Below, piece by piece: positions 1 to 8,540 of a stretch of 64,000 bases of DNA (the stretch's first letter is position 1; each line of letters begins with the position of its first letter). This DNA is from Syntrophaceae bacterium (lineage in GTDB: Bacteria > Desulfobacterota > Syntrophia > Syntrophales > Smithellaceae). Made by a program: the position numbers and the translations under genes. A model generated the notes under the pieces. That model was not told the origin of the DNA and searched no databases. It saw nothing but the letters and a program-made list of their open reading frames with translations. The stretch covers positions 31,558 through 95,557 of the forward strand of contig PLMQ01000014.1 in assembly GCA_003142535.1 (NCBI GenBank). Reading direction: 5' to 3'.

Positions 1-1
1 G

Positions 2-301
2 GCACACAAGGTCAAAGAGTTGGGAAGACTGCCGGTAGTTAATTTTGCCGCGGGCGGCATTGCCACGCCAGCCGATGCAGCTCTAATGATGCAGTTGGGT
101 TGCGATGGAGTTTTTGTGGGATCAGGTATATTCAAATCGGCCAATCCGCAGGCACGAGCACGGGCAATAGTTAAGGCCACTGCTTATTTCAATGATCCGC
201 AGAAAGTATTGGAAGCTTCGATGGGGTTAGGGGAGGCCATGCCCGGTTTGGAAATATCGCAAATTGCTCCCGAACAGCTTTTAGCTGGTAGAGGCTGGTA
301 A
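2..301 (+). CDS. pdxS: Pyridoxal 5'-phosphate synthase subunit PdxS (3' part only)
   Basis: This is the C-terminal part of the synthase subunit of glutamine-dependent PLP synthase, which builds pyridoxal phosphate from ribose 5-phosphate, glyceraldehyde 3-phosphate and ammonia. The frame is open from the first bases, so the start lies outside the window and about 99 residues are visible. They include the last phosphate-binding loops of the TIM barrel ([14 protein letters not shown] and [11 protein letters not shown]) and the usual family tail ending GRGW. The glutaminase partner pdxT starts 23 bases downstream on the same strand, the normal pdxST operon order. I am confident of the family. 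Nothing can be said about the missing N-terminal half. Confidence 0.95.
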   Translation, partial: AHKVKELGRLPVVNFAAGGIATPADAALMMQLGCDGVFVGSGIFKSANPQARARAIVKATAYFNDPQKVLEASMGLGEAMPGLEISQIAPEQLLAGRGW

Positions 302-324
302 GTATAAATGATTATTGAGTATTT

Positions 325-999
325 ATGTCTACAACATTAAATAATAAAAAACCGGATATTATCGGGGTTCTTGATTTACAAGGCGGAGTCCATGAGCACC
401 TTGATCACCTGCGACGCTTAGGAATAAAGACCAGACGCGTAAAACAAAAAACTGATTTTGATGATTTAGCAGGATGCATCATTCCGGGTGGTGAAAGCTC
501 CTGTATTTCGCGCCTGCTTGATATTTTTAACATTAAGTCAAGTTTGTTGAAAGCCTGTGACAAGGGAATGAAAATCTGGGGTACTTGCGCGGGAGCAATT
601 TTGCTGGCGAAAAAGATTGTTGGAGAAAATGCCTGTCTGGGATTGATTGATATTGAAATTGAACGTAACAGTTTTGGCAGTCAGCTCAATAGTTTCCAGA
701 CTGAAGCCCTGATCCCGGCAGTAGCCGCGGAACCAATACCGCTGACATTTATCCGGGCACCAAAAATATTAAAAGCGGGTCCGGAAGTAAATGTGCTGCT
801 CAGAATTGATGATTATATTGCAGCGGCGGAAAATAAAAACATTTTAGTTACCGTGTTTCATCCGGAACTAACGGGTTGCATTGCCCTGCATCGTTATTTT
901 GCAGTTAAATGCGGATTAATACCAACAGATAGCAAATATGCTTATAGCGATCCGCAATGGCAAAATTCCAGTTGGACACAACTGGCACGTATTGCGTGA
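325..999 (+). CDS. pdxT: PLP synthase glutaminase subunit PdxT
   Basis: This class I glutamine amidotransferase releases ammonia from glutamine and channels it to PdxS. The catalytic triad is visible as Cys88 in GTCAGA and His179 and Glu181 in FHPEL, and the oxyanion-site motif GGESS follows the first third of the protein. At 224 residues it is longer than the usual roughly 190-200. The normal family end comes soon after HRYFAVKCG, and the last 25 or so residues have no obvious counterpart in the family. They could be a lineage-specific tail or the product of a small frameshift near the original stop. The ATG start is 23 bases after the pdxS stop. The role is secure; only the tail is odd. Confidence 0.94.
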   Translation: MSTTLNNKKPDIIGVLDLQGGVHEHLDHLRRLGIKTRRVKQKTDFDDLAGCIIPGGESSCISRLLDIFNIKSSLLKACDKGMKIWGTCAGAILLAKKIVGENACLGLIDIEIERNSFGSQLNSFQTEALIPAVAAEPIPLTFIRAPKILKAGPEVNVLLRIDDYIAAAENKNILVTVFHPELTGCIALHRYFAVKCGLIPTDSKYAYSDPQWQNSSWTQLARIA

Positions 1000-1156
1000 A
1001 GGCGAGATGGGTTTTGCGCAGGGCGGAAACGTATTGCGAATTTTATAATGTCGAAGGAGGATTTTGATAATCCACAGATCAAACCTCATTATCAGCATTA
1101 CCCCACGTCTGGAAAACCGGAAAACAAAAAATAGCGGTTCAACTGAAATTATTTAG

Positions 1157-1948
1157 ATGAATTTACTGCAAGCTATTGAAGAAAATTTTTTTGCAATTGG
1201 CCGATATTGGGGAAACCTCAATTCTAAAATCGTTCAGGCACAATCTATTTCAGCCATGTCCACAGGTATTCCCGTTGCCGATTTAAACTGGGTCTGGAAT
1301 GAAAAACATCTAACAGTCAAAGATTCAAGGGACATTGATAACATAATAAAAAATTATGAGCAATTGGCGTTGCCTTTCTGGTGGTGGGTTTATCCGTGCG
1401 GGCAAGCAAACGAGAGCAGGATAATACTGGAAAGCAAGGGATTGAAATATTTAATGGCAATTCCTTGTCTCGCCATGGATTTAACTTCGTTACCTGCAGA
1501 AATGTCCATTAATGCTGCGACAAAAGTTGCCATTGTCCAAAATACAGGCGATTTAAATTTATGGGAAGAGCTGTCTTTTGCCGGATTTGAATTTGCCGCT
1601 GATGCTATAATTCCCTATCATCGCTTCGTGACGTCATTTGATATAAGCGAACAATCACCACAAAAGCTTTTTCTGGTATATCTGAACGGGGCACCTGTAG
1701 CCAGTTCACTGCTATTTATGAACAAGGATACGGCGGGAATTTATTTTGTTTCCACCCTGCCTGCTTATAGAAACAGGCGTATCGGGCTGGCCTTAACTAA
1801 TTACATCATAAATTATGCAAAAAAGCTGGGGTTAAAGTTATGCATTCTGCAAGCTTCGGAACTGGGATTGAATGTATATCGGCGGGCCGGATTTAGGGAA
1901 TATTGCCATGCTGATGTTTACAGTAGGGCCGCCCTGGAAAAATCTTAA
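1157..1948 (+). CDS. GNAT-family N-acetyltransferase
   Basis: This 263-residue protein has a C-terminal GNAT acetyltransferase fold. The region around residues 165-245 runs from a strand reading LFLVYLNGAPVASSLLF, through GIYFVSTLPAYRNRRIGLALT, which is the acetyl-CoA pyrophosphate-binding element of the R/Q-x-x-R/G-x-G/A kind, to a final helix and strand ending NVYRRAGFREY. The N-terminal 130 residues are rich in tryptophan and show no motif I recognise; two-part GNAT proteins often carry a degenerate second copy there. The acceptor substrate cannot be told from sequence. It follows pdxT by 157 bases, is not obviously cotranscribed, and has a weak ribosome binding site. Confidence 0.8.
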   Translation: MNLLQAIEENFFAIGRYWGNLNSKIVQAQSISAMSTGIPVADLNWVWNEKHLTVKDSRDIDNIIKNYEQLALPFWWWVYPCGQANESRIILESKGLKYLMAIPCLAMDLTSLPAEMSINAATKVAIVQNTGDLNLWEELSFAGFEFAADAIIPYHRFVTSFDISEQSPQKLFLVYLNGAPVASSLLFMNKDTAGIYFVSTLPAYRNRRIGLALTNYIINYAKKLGLKLCILQASELGLNVYRRAGFREYCHADVYSRAALEKS

Positions 1949-1994
1949 AGTGAAAAGCAAGTGAAGCAAATGGTAAGGAATTAAGCTGTGGAAA

Positions 1995-2789
1995 TCAAAG
2001 ATGTTCTTGAATTTTTTTAGTGATTATCTCCGGCGCTTCCACATGAAGTCCATGACCTACATCGGGAATAGTGAACAGCTCAACGTTTTTCTTATTTTTT
2101 ATATAGCCTTTCAGTTCTTTTATGGGATGAATGATATCTTCTTCTCCATGAATGCAGAGGACAGAAGAATGAATCTCATTAAAAGGCTTTTGCATATCAA
2201 AGCTCCTCGCATGTTGTATATTCCAGCGAAAAGCCTGCAACTGATTTGCTTTCAGGATACTAAGCCTTTCTTTAGTCAGGTCAAATAAATTCGGCGTTTT
2301 TTTCAGAAAATTCTCTGAATAGACAAGGCCGATGGAGAGACGCGCCAGCAGATCAAGATTGTTGGAGCAAAGCTCCCAGAGAATATTCCAATTCTCATAG
2401 CGCTTCGTTTTATTCACTAAAAGAGCTCCCAAGAGACAGATTTTGTCCACCATGCCTTTATATTTATAAGCAAAATTCACAGCAATAATAGAACCAAAGG
2501 ATAGTCCGATTATGTGAATTTTTGAAAGCTCAAGGGATTTTATAAGAAAACGAATTGCTTCTGTATGTTCATCTATGGAAAAATTTTCTTTTAAATTTCT
2601 GGAGTCAATGATTGTGGAGCCCTGCCCGGCGAGCTCAACACTAATGCATCTATACTGCGCTTTTAAACGATTGATTATAGATTGAAACGTCAGCCGATCA
2701 CCTAAAATACCTGGAAGAAACAAGACCGGATATCCTTTGCCATATTCTTCATAATAAATTTCATAACCTGCGGCAATTTTTAAATACAT
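1995..2789 (-). CDS. Alpha/beta hydrolase
   Basis: This 264-residue alpha/beta-hydrolase-fold enzyme is probably a soluble esterase, lipase or C-C hydrolase. The nucleophile elbow GLSFGS puts the catalytic serine at 97. The acid is likely Asp218 (GEED) and the base His246 (DVGHGLHVE), which are in the usual order and spacing. The oxyanion motif LPGILGD lies near residue 25. The ATG start at 2789 is preceded by an AAGGAA ribosome binding site. The gene is read leftward and is convergent with the GNAT gene, whose stop lies 46 bases away. It sits downstream of the leftward Mla-like operon across a 120-base gap, so cotranscription is possible but not shown. The substrate is unknown. Confidence 0.85.
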   Translation of the reverse strand: MYLKIAAGYEIYYEEYGKGYPVLFLPGILGDRLTFQSIINRLKAQYRCISVELAGQGSTIIDSRNLKENFSIDEHTEAIRFLIKSLELSKIHIIGLSFGSIIAVNFAYKYKGMVDKICLLGALLVNKTKRYENWNILWELCSNNLDLLARLSIGLVYSENFLKKTPNLFDLTKERLSILKANQLQAFRWNIQHARSFDMQKPFNEIHSSVLCIHGEEDIIHPIKELKGYIKNKKNVELFTIPDVGHGLHVEAPEIITKKIQEHL

Positions 2790-2911
2790 TATTCATTCCT
2801 TGGTATAGCGACTTGATATTTTACGATATTGTAACTGTATGAGCAACATATCCATCACCTATGATATTACGTATTTCAATCACGGGTAATGAATCAGAAA
2901 ATGGCGGCATA

Positions 2912-3574
2912 TTATTTTTTTAGCAGATCCAGCCGTTCTTTGATGTTTTCGGCTTTGGCTGTTTCCTGGCGGTCAAGATAATATTTTTGCAGTTTGTTCA
3001 GGTAAGCCCATAATGGCCGTCTCCAGCCATCTCTCGCTGCGGTATCAATTGCCAGCCGGAGAATGTTTTCATCATAAGGCATGTATTTCACCCAGATACC
3101 GCAAGAAATCAAGCGGGACAGCGGATCATCAATAGAAGCAATTTCCCGGACTGCAGCAGACAAATTTTTATCCTTCATTAACTGCAAAAGTTTTCGGTAA
3201 GTTGGCTTTAATTTTGTTTCATCTATCTGAGAAATATTGCCCTTTAATAAATCATAATAAGCGCGATTGGCGGCATTGGGTTCCAGCTTATCAATCCTGA
3301 TAAAATCGCTATCATCAAAATCTTCCAGGACGGCCGTGTGCAAAGCGTATTTGGTTAAATAAACTGTGGCTAGTAGCTGCAAATCATTGTTACTGGAAAT
3401 AGCATTTTTAGCTTTGGCAAAATGAGGCTCCGTTGCATCTTCTTTATCGGCCAGAAAATTTATCTTGTAATTTTCGAGCTGGCGCGCAGCCGTATCCTTC
3501 CACTGAGGAATTGATTGAGATCCGCCACACGCGTAAATAAAGAGGAGCATCGCAACTGCTAAACAATTTCTCAT
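2912..3574 (-). CDS. Putative lipoprotein, last gene of the Mla-like operon
   Basis: This 220-residue protein begins with a short hydrophobic signal sequence and a lipobox-like stretch ending FIYAC, so the cysteine at residue 16 is the probable lipidation site. The rest is predicted soluble and helical, rich in Lys, Leu, Asn and Ala, and might be a TPR-like repeat, but I recognise no family. Its ATG overlaps the stop of the MCE-domain gene by four bases, which argues for translational coupling. Outer-membrane lipoproteins are common partners in MCE/Mla lipid transport (MlaA is one), but this protein does not look like MlaA. A role on the outer-membrane side of the system is inference. Confidence 0.75.
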   Translation of the reverse strand: MRNCLAVAMLLFIYACGGSQSIPQWKDTAARQLENYKINFLADKEDATEPHFAKAKNAISSNNDLQLLATVYLTKYALHTAVLEDFDDSDFIRIDKLEPNAANRAYYDLLKGNISQIDETKLKPTYRKLLQLMKDKNLSAAVREIASIDDPLSRLISCGIWVKYMPYDENILRLAIDTAARDGWRRPLWAYLNKLQKYYLDRQETAKAENIKERLDLLKK

Positions 3575-4332
3575 GGCACCTCAAATTCCGGATTCTTTTT
3601 CGAAGATATAAGCTCATCGAGTTTAATTACCACCTTATCCATGGCGTTAACCGCATCGTCAATGTCGGAACGCAGCATGCGGAAATCCTTCGTGCCCTCG
3701 GACGTATCTTTGCTGATCTTATTTATGTTATCCACAGTCGTATCCAATTTTTCCAGTTTGTTTATAATATTTTTTAAAATTTTATTAACCTGGGGCAATG
3801 TTCCTTCCTTGCCGTAAAGCTGTTCATCGGTTTTATCGGCCATCTTGTCAACTTTTTTGCTGATGCGTTCCAGATTTTCAGCAATTTGCGTGATTTTTTC
3901 GATCAGCGGCTGCACAATCTTTATCAGGTCATTGATATCATTAACTATTTCAACATCGGCAATCTTGCGGGGCGGCATCGGCGCGCTGTCTAAATTATTC
4001 GTGGTTACAACAATTCGCGCCGCGCCAATCAAGGGTCGGTACAGAATAAATGTACTGTCCGCTTTAATCCATTTCATATGTCTTTGGGGTATTTTTATTT
4101 TAATCAGGACTAAACCCTTTTCATTAAGTTCCAGTTCGCTTACTTGCCCAATTTTAAACCCGGAGAACACAACAGGCATTCCATCAGTAAAGCCGTCACC
4201 CGATTTGGAGGAAAGCGTAAAAGTATATACATTGGCAAAAAATCCTTTTTCACTGGACAGATAAAGCAAAGCCAATAGTACAGCAATTGTTGTACAAACT
4301 ATAAATAATCCTACTTTAAATTCCCGGCTCAT
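3571..4332 (-). CDS. mlaD: MlaD-like MCE-domain substrate-binding protein
   Basis: This 253-residue member of the MCE/MlaD family is the periplasmic lipid-binding part of a phospholipid ABC transport system. One N-terminal membrane anchor (about residues 7-26) is followed by an MCE domain (about 38-115) with the characteristic DGMPVVFSGFKIGQVSELEL stretch. A long helical, coiled-coil-like tail full of Lys, Asp and Ile (about 130-245) follows, longer than in E. coli MlaD and probably spanning the periplasm. The ATG is preceded by GGAGAGAT. It overlaps both neighbours by four bases, the ATPase-like gene upstream and the lipoprotein gene downstream. The family is certain. Whether transport works is doubtful given the damaged ATPase gene. 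Confidence 0.9.
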   Translation of the reverse strand: MSREFKVGLFIVCTTIAVLLALLYLSSEKGFFANVYTFTLSSKSGDGFTDGMPVVFSGFKIGQVSELELNEKGLVLIKIKIPQRHMKWIKADSTFILYRPLIGAARIVVTTNNLDSAPMPPRKIADVEIVNDINDLIKIVQPLIEKITQIAENLERISKKVDKMADKTDEQLYGKEGTLPQVNKILKNIINKLEKLDTTVDNINKISKDTSEGTKDFRMLRSDIDDAVNAMDKVVIKLDELISSKKNPEFEVP

Positions 4333-4757
4333 ATCTCTCCGTATTTTTCAGCCATCCATTTATAATCATATATATGGCAGGTTATAAAAAAATCTTCAAT
4401 TTTTTTTAATGTCTGGAATATAAAATCATAACCTTTAAGATTCGGAATAATATTTAAAGGACGATCAATAATAACTATGGCATCGCGCACCATAACCGCA
4501 CGGAGCAGCATAACACAAAACCTTTCTTCATTAGTTAAAGATGGGTTTCTTTTATAAGCTATACTTAGAAGACCGAGGCGCTGCAAAGCATACAGCACTA
4601 TTTGCTCAGCTTTATGGCGGGGCATATTTTCGTGATATTGTTTAATCAAGGCAATGTTCATCCATACCTCCTGATTGGAAATCAAAGGCACATCAGCCGA
4701 GACTGGTGCGGCCTGCCGGCCGTGCTTTGCCATAAAGACAGCGAATGCTTCGCTCAA
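4329..4757 (-). pseudogene. MlaF-like ABC ATPase lacking Walker A (5'-truncated or degenerate)
   Basis: About 142 residues match the second half of an MlaF-type ABC ATPase. After an entry reading APVSADVPLISNQEVWMNIAL, where the Q-loop glutamine is missing, comes a degraded signature (NPSLTNEER instead of LSGGQ) and a Walker B strand reading AIVIIDRP, in which the catalytic Glu is replaced by Arg. There is no P-loop. Upstream the frame stays open to about 4811 inside the end of the permease gene, but no GKS/T motif is there and only weak starts exist; TTG at 4757 is used here. The gene sits where mlaF should be, between mlaE and mlaD. It is either a decayed gene kept in frame or an expressed non-catalytic remnant. 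A functional ATPase elsewhere in the genome could serve the transporter. Confidence 0.75.
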
Positions 4758-4780
4758 GTTTTTTTCATCATCAAAAAAAT

Positions 4781-5563
4781 TTAAAACAACTTTGTTATTA
4801 ATGACAGCACCTCAATAATGATTATCGCCGTAAAAACACCGACCATTCCACCGGAAACAACGATCGGAATACTGGTTAACTCCTGTGAAGCCTTTAACCC
4901 GAAACGAATAGGTATCAAAGTAATAAAAAAACCGAAAATGGCGCATTTAATTAATGAAATAACTATATCAGAAAGATTGGCAGAATTTAATATAATATTT
5001 GAATAAACATCAATACTCATACCGAAAATCAGCCGTGAAAACAGAATACCGCTCGTTAGTAAGAGGATGGAAAAGAGGCTGCTTAACAAAACCAGAGAAA
5101 TAACACCATTAATAATCCTTGGTAGAATTAAATAATCTATAATATCGATACGGAATATCTCCAATGTCTTTATTTCCCTGTTAACTTTCATTACCGCCAT
5201 TTCCGTGTTAATTGCAGCACTCGAACGCAAAGTAATTAAGAGAACGGTGAGGAAGGGCGATAATTCTGTAACAATCAGACCCATGAGAACATTGCCAAAA
5301 AAATCTGTCAGCCCTAATTGCTTTAACAATTGAAAAACAATCCCGACCAGCAATGATCCCAGTATAATGGAAACGATAAAAAAGAGCGGTAAAATCTGAA
5401 CAGATGTAAAGTAAATCTGGTTAAGCAGCACCATGCGCATGGCGCTGCTGTATGTGCGGCGTTGAAACATCCTGAAAATAACTTTAAAGGCAAACATAAT
5501 CGTATCAGTGAATGCCTTAAACATTTTTATTTCCAGCCGGCCTATGTTTTCCAAAACGGACAT
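4781..5563 (-). CDS. mlaE: MlaE-like permease of lipid ABC transporter
   Basis: This integral membrane protein of about 260 residues belongs to the MlaE/YrbE permease family, the inner-membrane core of MCE lipid transporters. Several hydrophobic helices are clear, and the family's conserved central region is present (GNVLMGLIVTELSPFLTVLL, then INTEMAVMKVNREIKTLEIF). The chosen ATG at 5563 has an AGGAG site ten bases upstream; a longer frame to 5620 has no such site and adds residues foreign to the family. It is the first gene of a leftward operon (permease, ATPase remnant, MCE protein, lipoprotein) and is divergent from the DegP protease gene. I am confident of the family. The transported lipid is not known. 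Confidence 0.9.
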   Translation of the reverse strand: MSVLENIGRLEIKMFKAFTDTIMFAFKVIFRMFQRRTYSSAMRMVLLNQIYFTSVQILPLFFIVSIILGSLLVGIVFQLLKQLGLTDFFGNVLMGLIVTELSPFLTVLLITLRSSAAINTEMAVMKVNREIKTLEIFRIDIIDYLILPRIINGVISLVLLSSLFSILLLTSGILFSRLIFGMSIDVYSNIILNSANLSDIVISLIKCAIFGFFITLIPIRFGLKASQELTSIPIVVSGGMVGVFTAIIIIEVLSLITKLF

Positions 5564-5645
5564 GGGCAACTTTCTCCTAATATAGACATGTATCTTAACA
5601 CATGATTGCCGATACTTCAAACACCCGATGATTTTAATATTGTGA

Positions 5646-5673
5646 TTGACAAAAACCCGGCAATCGTTATATT
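5646..5673 (+). promoter_or_regulatory. Sigma-70-like promoter ahead of the DegP gene
   Basis: TTGACA (5646-5651) is followed by a 16-base spacer and TATATT (5668-5673), about 80 bases before the protease ATG and inside the gap shared with the divergent mlaE gene. The match to the sigma-70 consensus is good, but this is pattern matching only. Confidence 0.5.
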
Positions 5674-5752
5674 TACTCCAGTTTTTCGCATATCAGACAT
5701 TCGTGAGTTTACGACTAAGCCGAAAAAACCAACAATCTGGCGGAGGATAAAT

Positions 5753-7216
5753 ATGAAAAATCAACATCGTAAAACATTTTTTATGTTTTTAATGGCGTTT
5801 CTGGTAGCTTTTTTTATAGTGTCTTTAGTAGAAGTACTGCGTTCTTCTTTTACTCCTTCCGGAGCACCGGAAATACAAATGGCGTCAGCGGTATCTTCGG
5901 ACACATTCAAAACGCCTGCTTCTTTTTCCGACCTTACGGAAAAAGTCAAACCGGCAGTAGTTAATATCAGCACATCAAAAACTTACAAAGGCCGCGGTGG
6001 CTTGGGAGTGCCGTTCGGGAGGTCACCTTTTGGCGATGATTTTTTCGATCGTTTCTTTGGTGATGTACCACAGCGCGAATTTAAGCAGCGCAGCCTTGGT
6101 TCCGGTTTCATCATCAGTACTGACGGATATATATTCACTAATAATCACGTCGTAGAAAAAGCAGACAAAATTCTCGTTAAAGTCACCGACGGCAAGGAAT
6201 ACGAAGCCAAAATCATCGGCACCGATACCAAAACAGACATCGCTCTGATTAAAATCAAACCGAATAATAGTTTACCGGTTGCTGATATCGGTGATTCGGA
6301 TAAAGTTCGCGTCGGAGAATGGGTAATCGCTATCGGTAATCCTTTCGGTTTAGAGCAAACCGTTACAGCGGGCATTGTCAGCGCTAAGGGACGCGTCATC
6401 GGTGCGGGACCATATGACAACTTTATTCAAACCGATGCCTCCATCAATCCGGGCAACAGCGGAGGCCCGTTATTCAGTATGGACGGTAAGGTCATTGGTA
6501 TTAACACAGCAATTGTCGCCCAGGGACAGGGAATTGGTTTTGCTATACCGATTAATATGGCCAAGAGCATTTTGGCTGATTTAAAAACAAAAGGCAAAGT
6601 TACAAGGGGATGGATGGGTATTTCTGTTCAGGACATCACTGAAGATATTGCCAAAAATCTCAATCATAAAAGTAAAAGCGGGGCGCTGGTTTCTGATGTT
6701 TTTAAGGGTGATCCGGCGGATAAAGCAGGAATAAAAGTAGGTGACATTGTAATTGAAATTAACAATAAGTCTATCAAAGACACTCATGATTTGCTTTTAT
6801 CTATTGCCGCATTTCATGTCGGCGAAACAGTTACAATTAAAGCATTACGTGATGGGAAAGAAATGGTTTTCAATGTAACTGTTGCCGAGCGTAAAGACAG
6901 GCCGGAAATTGCCGATTCAGGTAAAGGCACCAAAGAATATTTTGGTATTACCGCGCAGGAAATAACACCGGAGATTGCCCGACAATTAGGTGTTTCACGT
7001 GAAACAGGTGTAATCGTAATTGATGTAGAAAACGGTAGTCCGGCCGATGATGTCGGTATTCAGCCGCAAGATATCATTGCCCAGGTAAATAAAGTCAAGA
7101 TTAATTCCATGAGAGATTACACAAAAGAAATGAGCAGGGCGGCGGAAAAGAAGAACGTAACTTTGCTGGTTAAGCGCGGCAAGTCTAGTTTCTTTATTGG
7201 ATTACGCATAGAATAA
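5753..7216 (+). CDS. degP: Periplasmic serine protease, HtrA/DegP family
   Basis: This ATP-independent periplasmic protease and chaperone degrades misfolded envelope proteins. The ATG at 5753 follows a GGAGG site; the longer upstream frame is noise. The 487-residue protein has an N-terminal membrane/signal segment (about residues 8-26), then a trypsin-like domain with His132 (NNHVV), Asp162 (TDIALIK) and Ser236 (GNSGGPLF). Two PDZ domains follow (about 290-370 and 395-480). A glycine- and phenylalanine-rich LA-loop region (RGGLGVPFGRSPFGDDFFDRFF) precedes the catalytic part, as in DegP/DegQ. A perfect 16-base parS sequence lies inside the second PDZ-coding part. A strong terminator follows, so the gene is probably monocistronic. 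Confidence 0.95.
   Translation: MKNQHRKTFFMFLMAFLVAFFIVSLVEVLRSSFTPSGAPEIQMASAVSSDTFKTPASFSDLTEKVKPAVVNISTSKTYKGRGGLGVPFGRSPFGDDFFDRFFGDVPQREFKQRSLGSGFIISTDGYIFTNNHVVEKADKILVKVTDGKEYEAKIIGTDTKTDIALIKIKPNNSLPVADIGDSDKVRVGEWVIAIGNPFGLEQTVTAGIVSAKGRVIGAGPYDNFIQTDASINPGNSGGPLFSMDGKVIGINTAIVAQGQGIGFAIPINMAKSILADLKTKGKVTRGWMGISVQDITEDIAKNLNHKSKSGALVSDVFKGDPADKAGIKVGDIVIEINNKSIKDTHDLLLSIAAFHVGETVTIKALRDGKEMVFNVTVAERKDRPEIADSGKGTKEYFGITAQEITPEIARQLGVSRETGVIVIDVENGSPADDVGIQPQDIIAQVNKVKINSMRDYTKEMSRAAEKKNVTLLVKRGKSSFFIGLRIE
6991..7006. promoter_or_regulatory. parS site, perfect consensus
   Basis: TGTTTCACGTGAAACA matches the conserved bacterial ParB-binding site at all 16 positions and is fully palindromic. 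It lies inside the DegP coding sequence. The cognate parA and parB genes are at 49669-51291 in this window. Confidence 0.88.
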
Positions 7217-7244
7217 GTTCTTTAATTATCATTAACATTTTTTT

Positions 7245-7273
7245 AGGCAGGCGAACAACGCCTGCCTTTTTTA
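7245..7273 (+). terminator. Rho-independent terminator after degP
   Basis: AGGCAGGCG and CGCCTGCCT form a nine-pair stem around the loop AACAA, directly followed by a run of T. It sits about 30 bases after the protease stop codon. Confidence 0.92.
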
Positions 7274-7440
7274 TTAGTGAGACTCCAACTTTAAACTATC
7301 GCGATCTACAGGGGCGGCAGGTTGAATGTAAAGTACGCAACCCTATCAGAACGGAACAAGGCTGCGGTGCCTGACCTATGGTTCACGCCCATGATGACAT
7401 TCGCCTGGACAAAAAAGAGGGAAGGATTTAAAGAATACAT

Positions 7441-8508
7441 ATGAAGCTTTATGATTATACAGGCATCATCCATTTTCATTCTGAATATTCTTTCGATGGG
7501 CGGGTAGGCCTGCCTCAAATTATCTCTGCCGCTGCAAAATGCGGTATTGATTTTTTAATGTTGACTGACCATGACCATTTGCAGGCACGCGATAAAGGAT
7601 GGGAGGGATGGAATGGAAAAGTCCTTTTGGTTGTGGGTCAGGAAATATCGCCACGCTTTAATCATTATCTTGCCTTCAATATACCTGAGCCCGTAAGATG
7701 TCCCGAAGACGTCACGGGCATTGCACCACAAAAATATATTGATGATGTAAATCGAGCCGGCGGTTTTGGTATTATCGCCCATCCTGATCATGAAGGAACA
7801 AAAACGTTTCACGTGAAACATTATCCCTGGACTGATTGGTCGGTTGATGGTTATGCCGGTATCAGTATCTGGGATTTTATGACCGATTGGCAAAGCAGCT
7901 TAAATAGCTATTTGCCTTCTTTATTAAGTTATTTCTTCCCGGCCTTATATTTGCGGGGCCCGCGCCAAATTACCTTGGATAGATGGGATTTGTTAAATCA
8001 AAAAAAGAAAATTATCGGCATTGGTGAACTGGACAATCATGCCAGCATGAAAAAAGTATGCGGCATCACAGTCGAAGCCTTTCCGTTTGAACGCGCTTTT
8101 AAGTTCGTCCGTACTCATATATTAACAAAAGCACCATTAAGCCAAGATAGCCAAAAAGATATAAATCTCTTATTTAGCTCTTTGCGCCATGCCCGTTGCT
8201 ATGCCGCAATGGAATATTTTCAGCATTCCCAAGGCTTCAATTTTTCGATTACGCAGGACAATAAAGAATACTACATGGGCGATGCTTTTGCTTTATCGAG
8301 CAAAGCTGAAATGTGCGTTTCTTTTCCGAAGGCCGCCTTAATTCGTGTAATTAAAAACGGCGCCCTTATAGCTGAGGAAATAAGAAAGGATTTATTTTTG
8401 CCTGTCGAGGAATCAGGAGTTTATCGCGTAGAGGCCTATATAAAGGCATATGGTAAATATCGGCCGTGGATTTTTTCTAATCCTATTTACATCGAATCAC
8501 AGGTATGA
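7441..8508 (+). CDS. PHP-domain metal-dependent phosphoesterase
   Basis: This 355-residue protein has a PHP domain, the trinuclear metal-dependent phosphoesterase fold of DNA polymerase III alpha N-termini and histidinol phosphatase. The metal-binding motifs are in order: HFHSEYSFDG near residue 11, LTDHDH near 40, GQEIS near 66, AHPDHEG near 114 and GELDNHA near 198. The last 75 residues look like a beta-rich accessory domain (VRVIKNGALI then SGVYRVEAYIK) of the kind seen in predicted metal-dependent phosphoesterases annotated as CehA/McbA-like. The natural substrate is unknown. A near-perfect parS site lies at 7805-7820. The ATG at 7441 has only a distant purine-rich site. Confidence 0.85.
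   Translation: MKLYDYTGIIHFHSEYSFDGRVGLPQIISAAAKCGIDFLMLTDHDHLQARDKGWEGWNGKVLLVVGQEISPRFNHYLAFNIPEPVRCPEDVTGIAPQKYIDDVNRAGGFGIIAHPDHEGTKTFHVKHYPWTDWSVDGYAGISIWDFMTDWQSSLNSYLPSLLSYFFPALYLRGPRQITLDRWDLLNQKKKIIGIGELDNHASMKKVCGITVEAFPFERAFKFVRTHILTKAPLSQDSQKDINLLFSSLRHARCYAAMEYFQHSQGFNFSITQDNKEYYMGDAFALSSKAEMCVSFPKAALIRVIKNGALIAEEIRKDLFLPVEESGVYRVEAYIKAYGKYRPWIFSNPIYIESQV
7805..7820. promoter_or_regulatory. parS site, 15 of 16 consensus positions
   Basis: CGTTTCACGTGAAACA differs from the ParB-binding consensus only at the first base and keeps the full 14-base palindrome GTTTCACGTGAAAC. It lies in the PHP-domain gene, 814 bases from the perfect site in degP. Confidence 0.8.
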
Positions 8509-8540
8509 ACCACAAAGCAAGCGTTGGAAAACATAACTAA

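Noticed and set aside
5564..5752. Longer N-termini for both MlaE and DegP, which would overlap each other
   Set aside because: Clear ribosome binding sites precede the inner ATG codons at 5563 and 5753, and the extra residues are foreign to both families.
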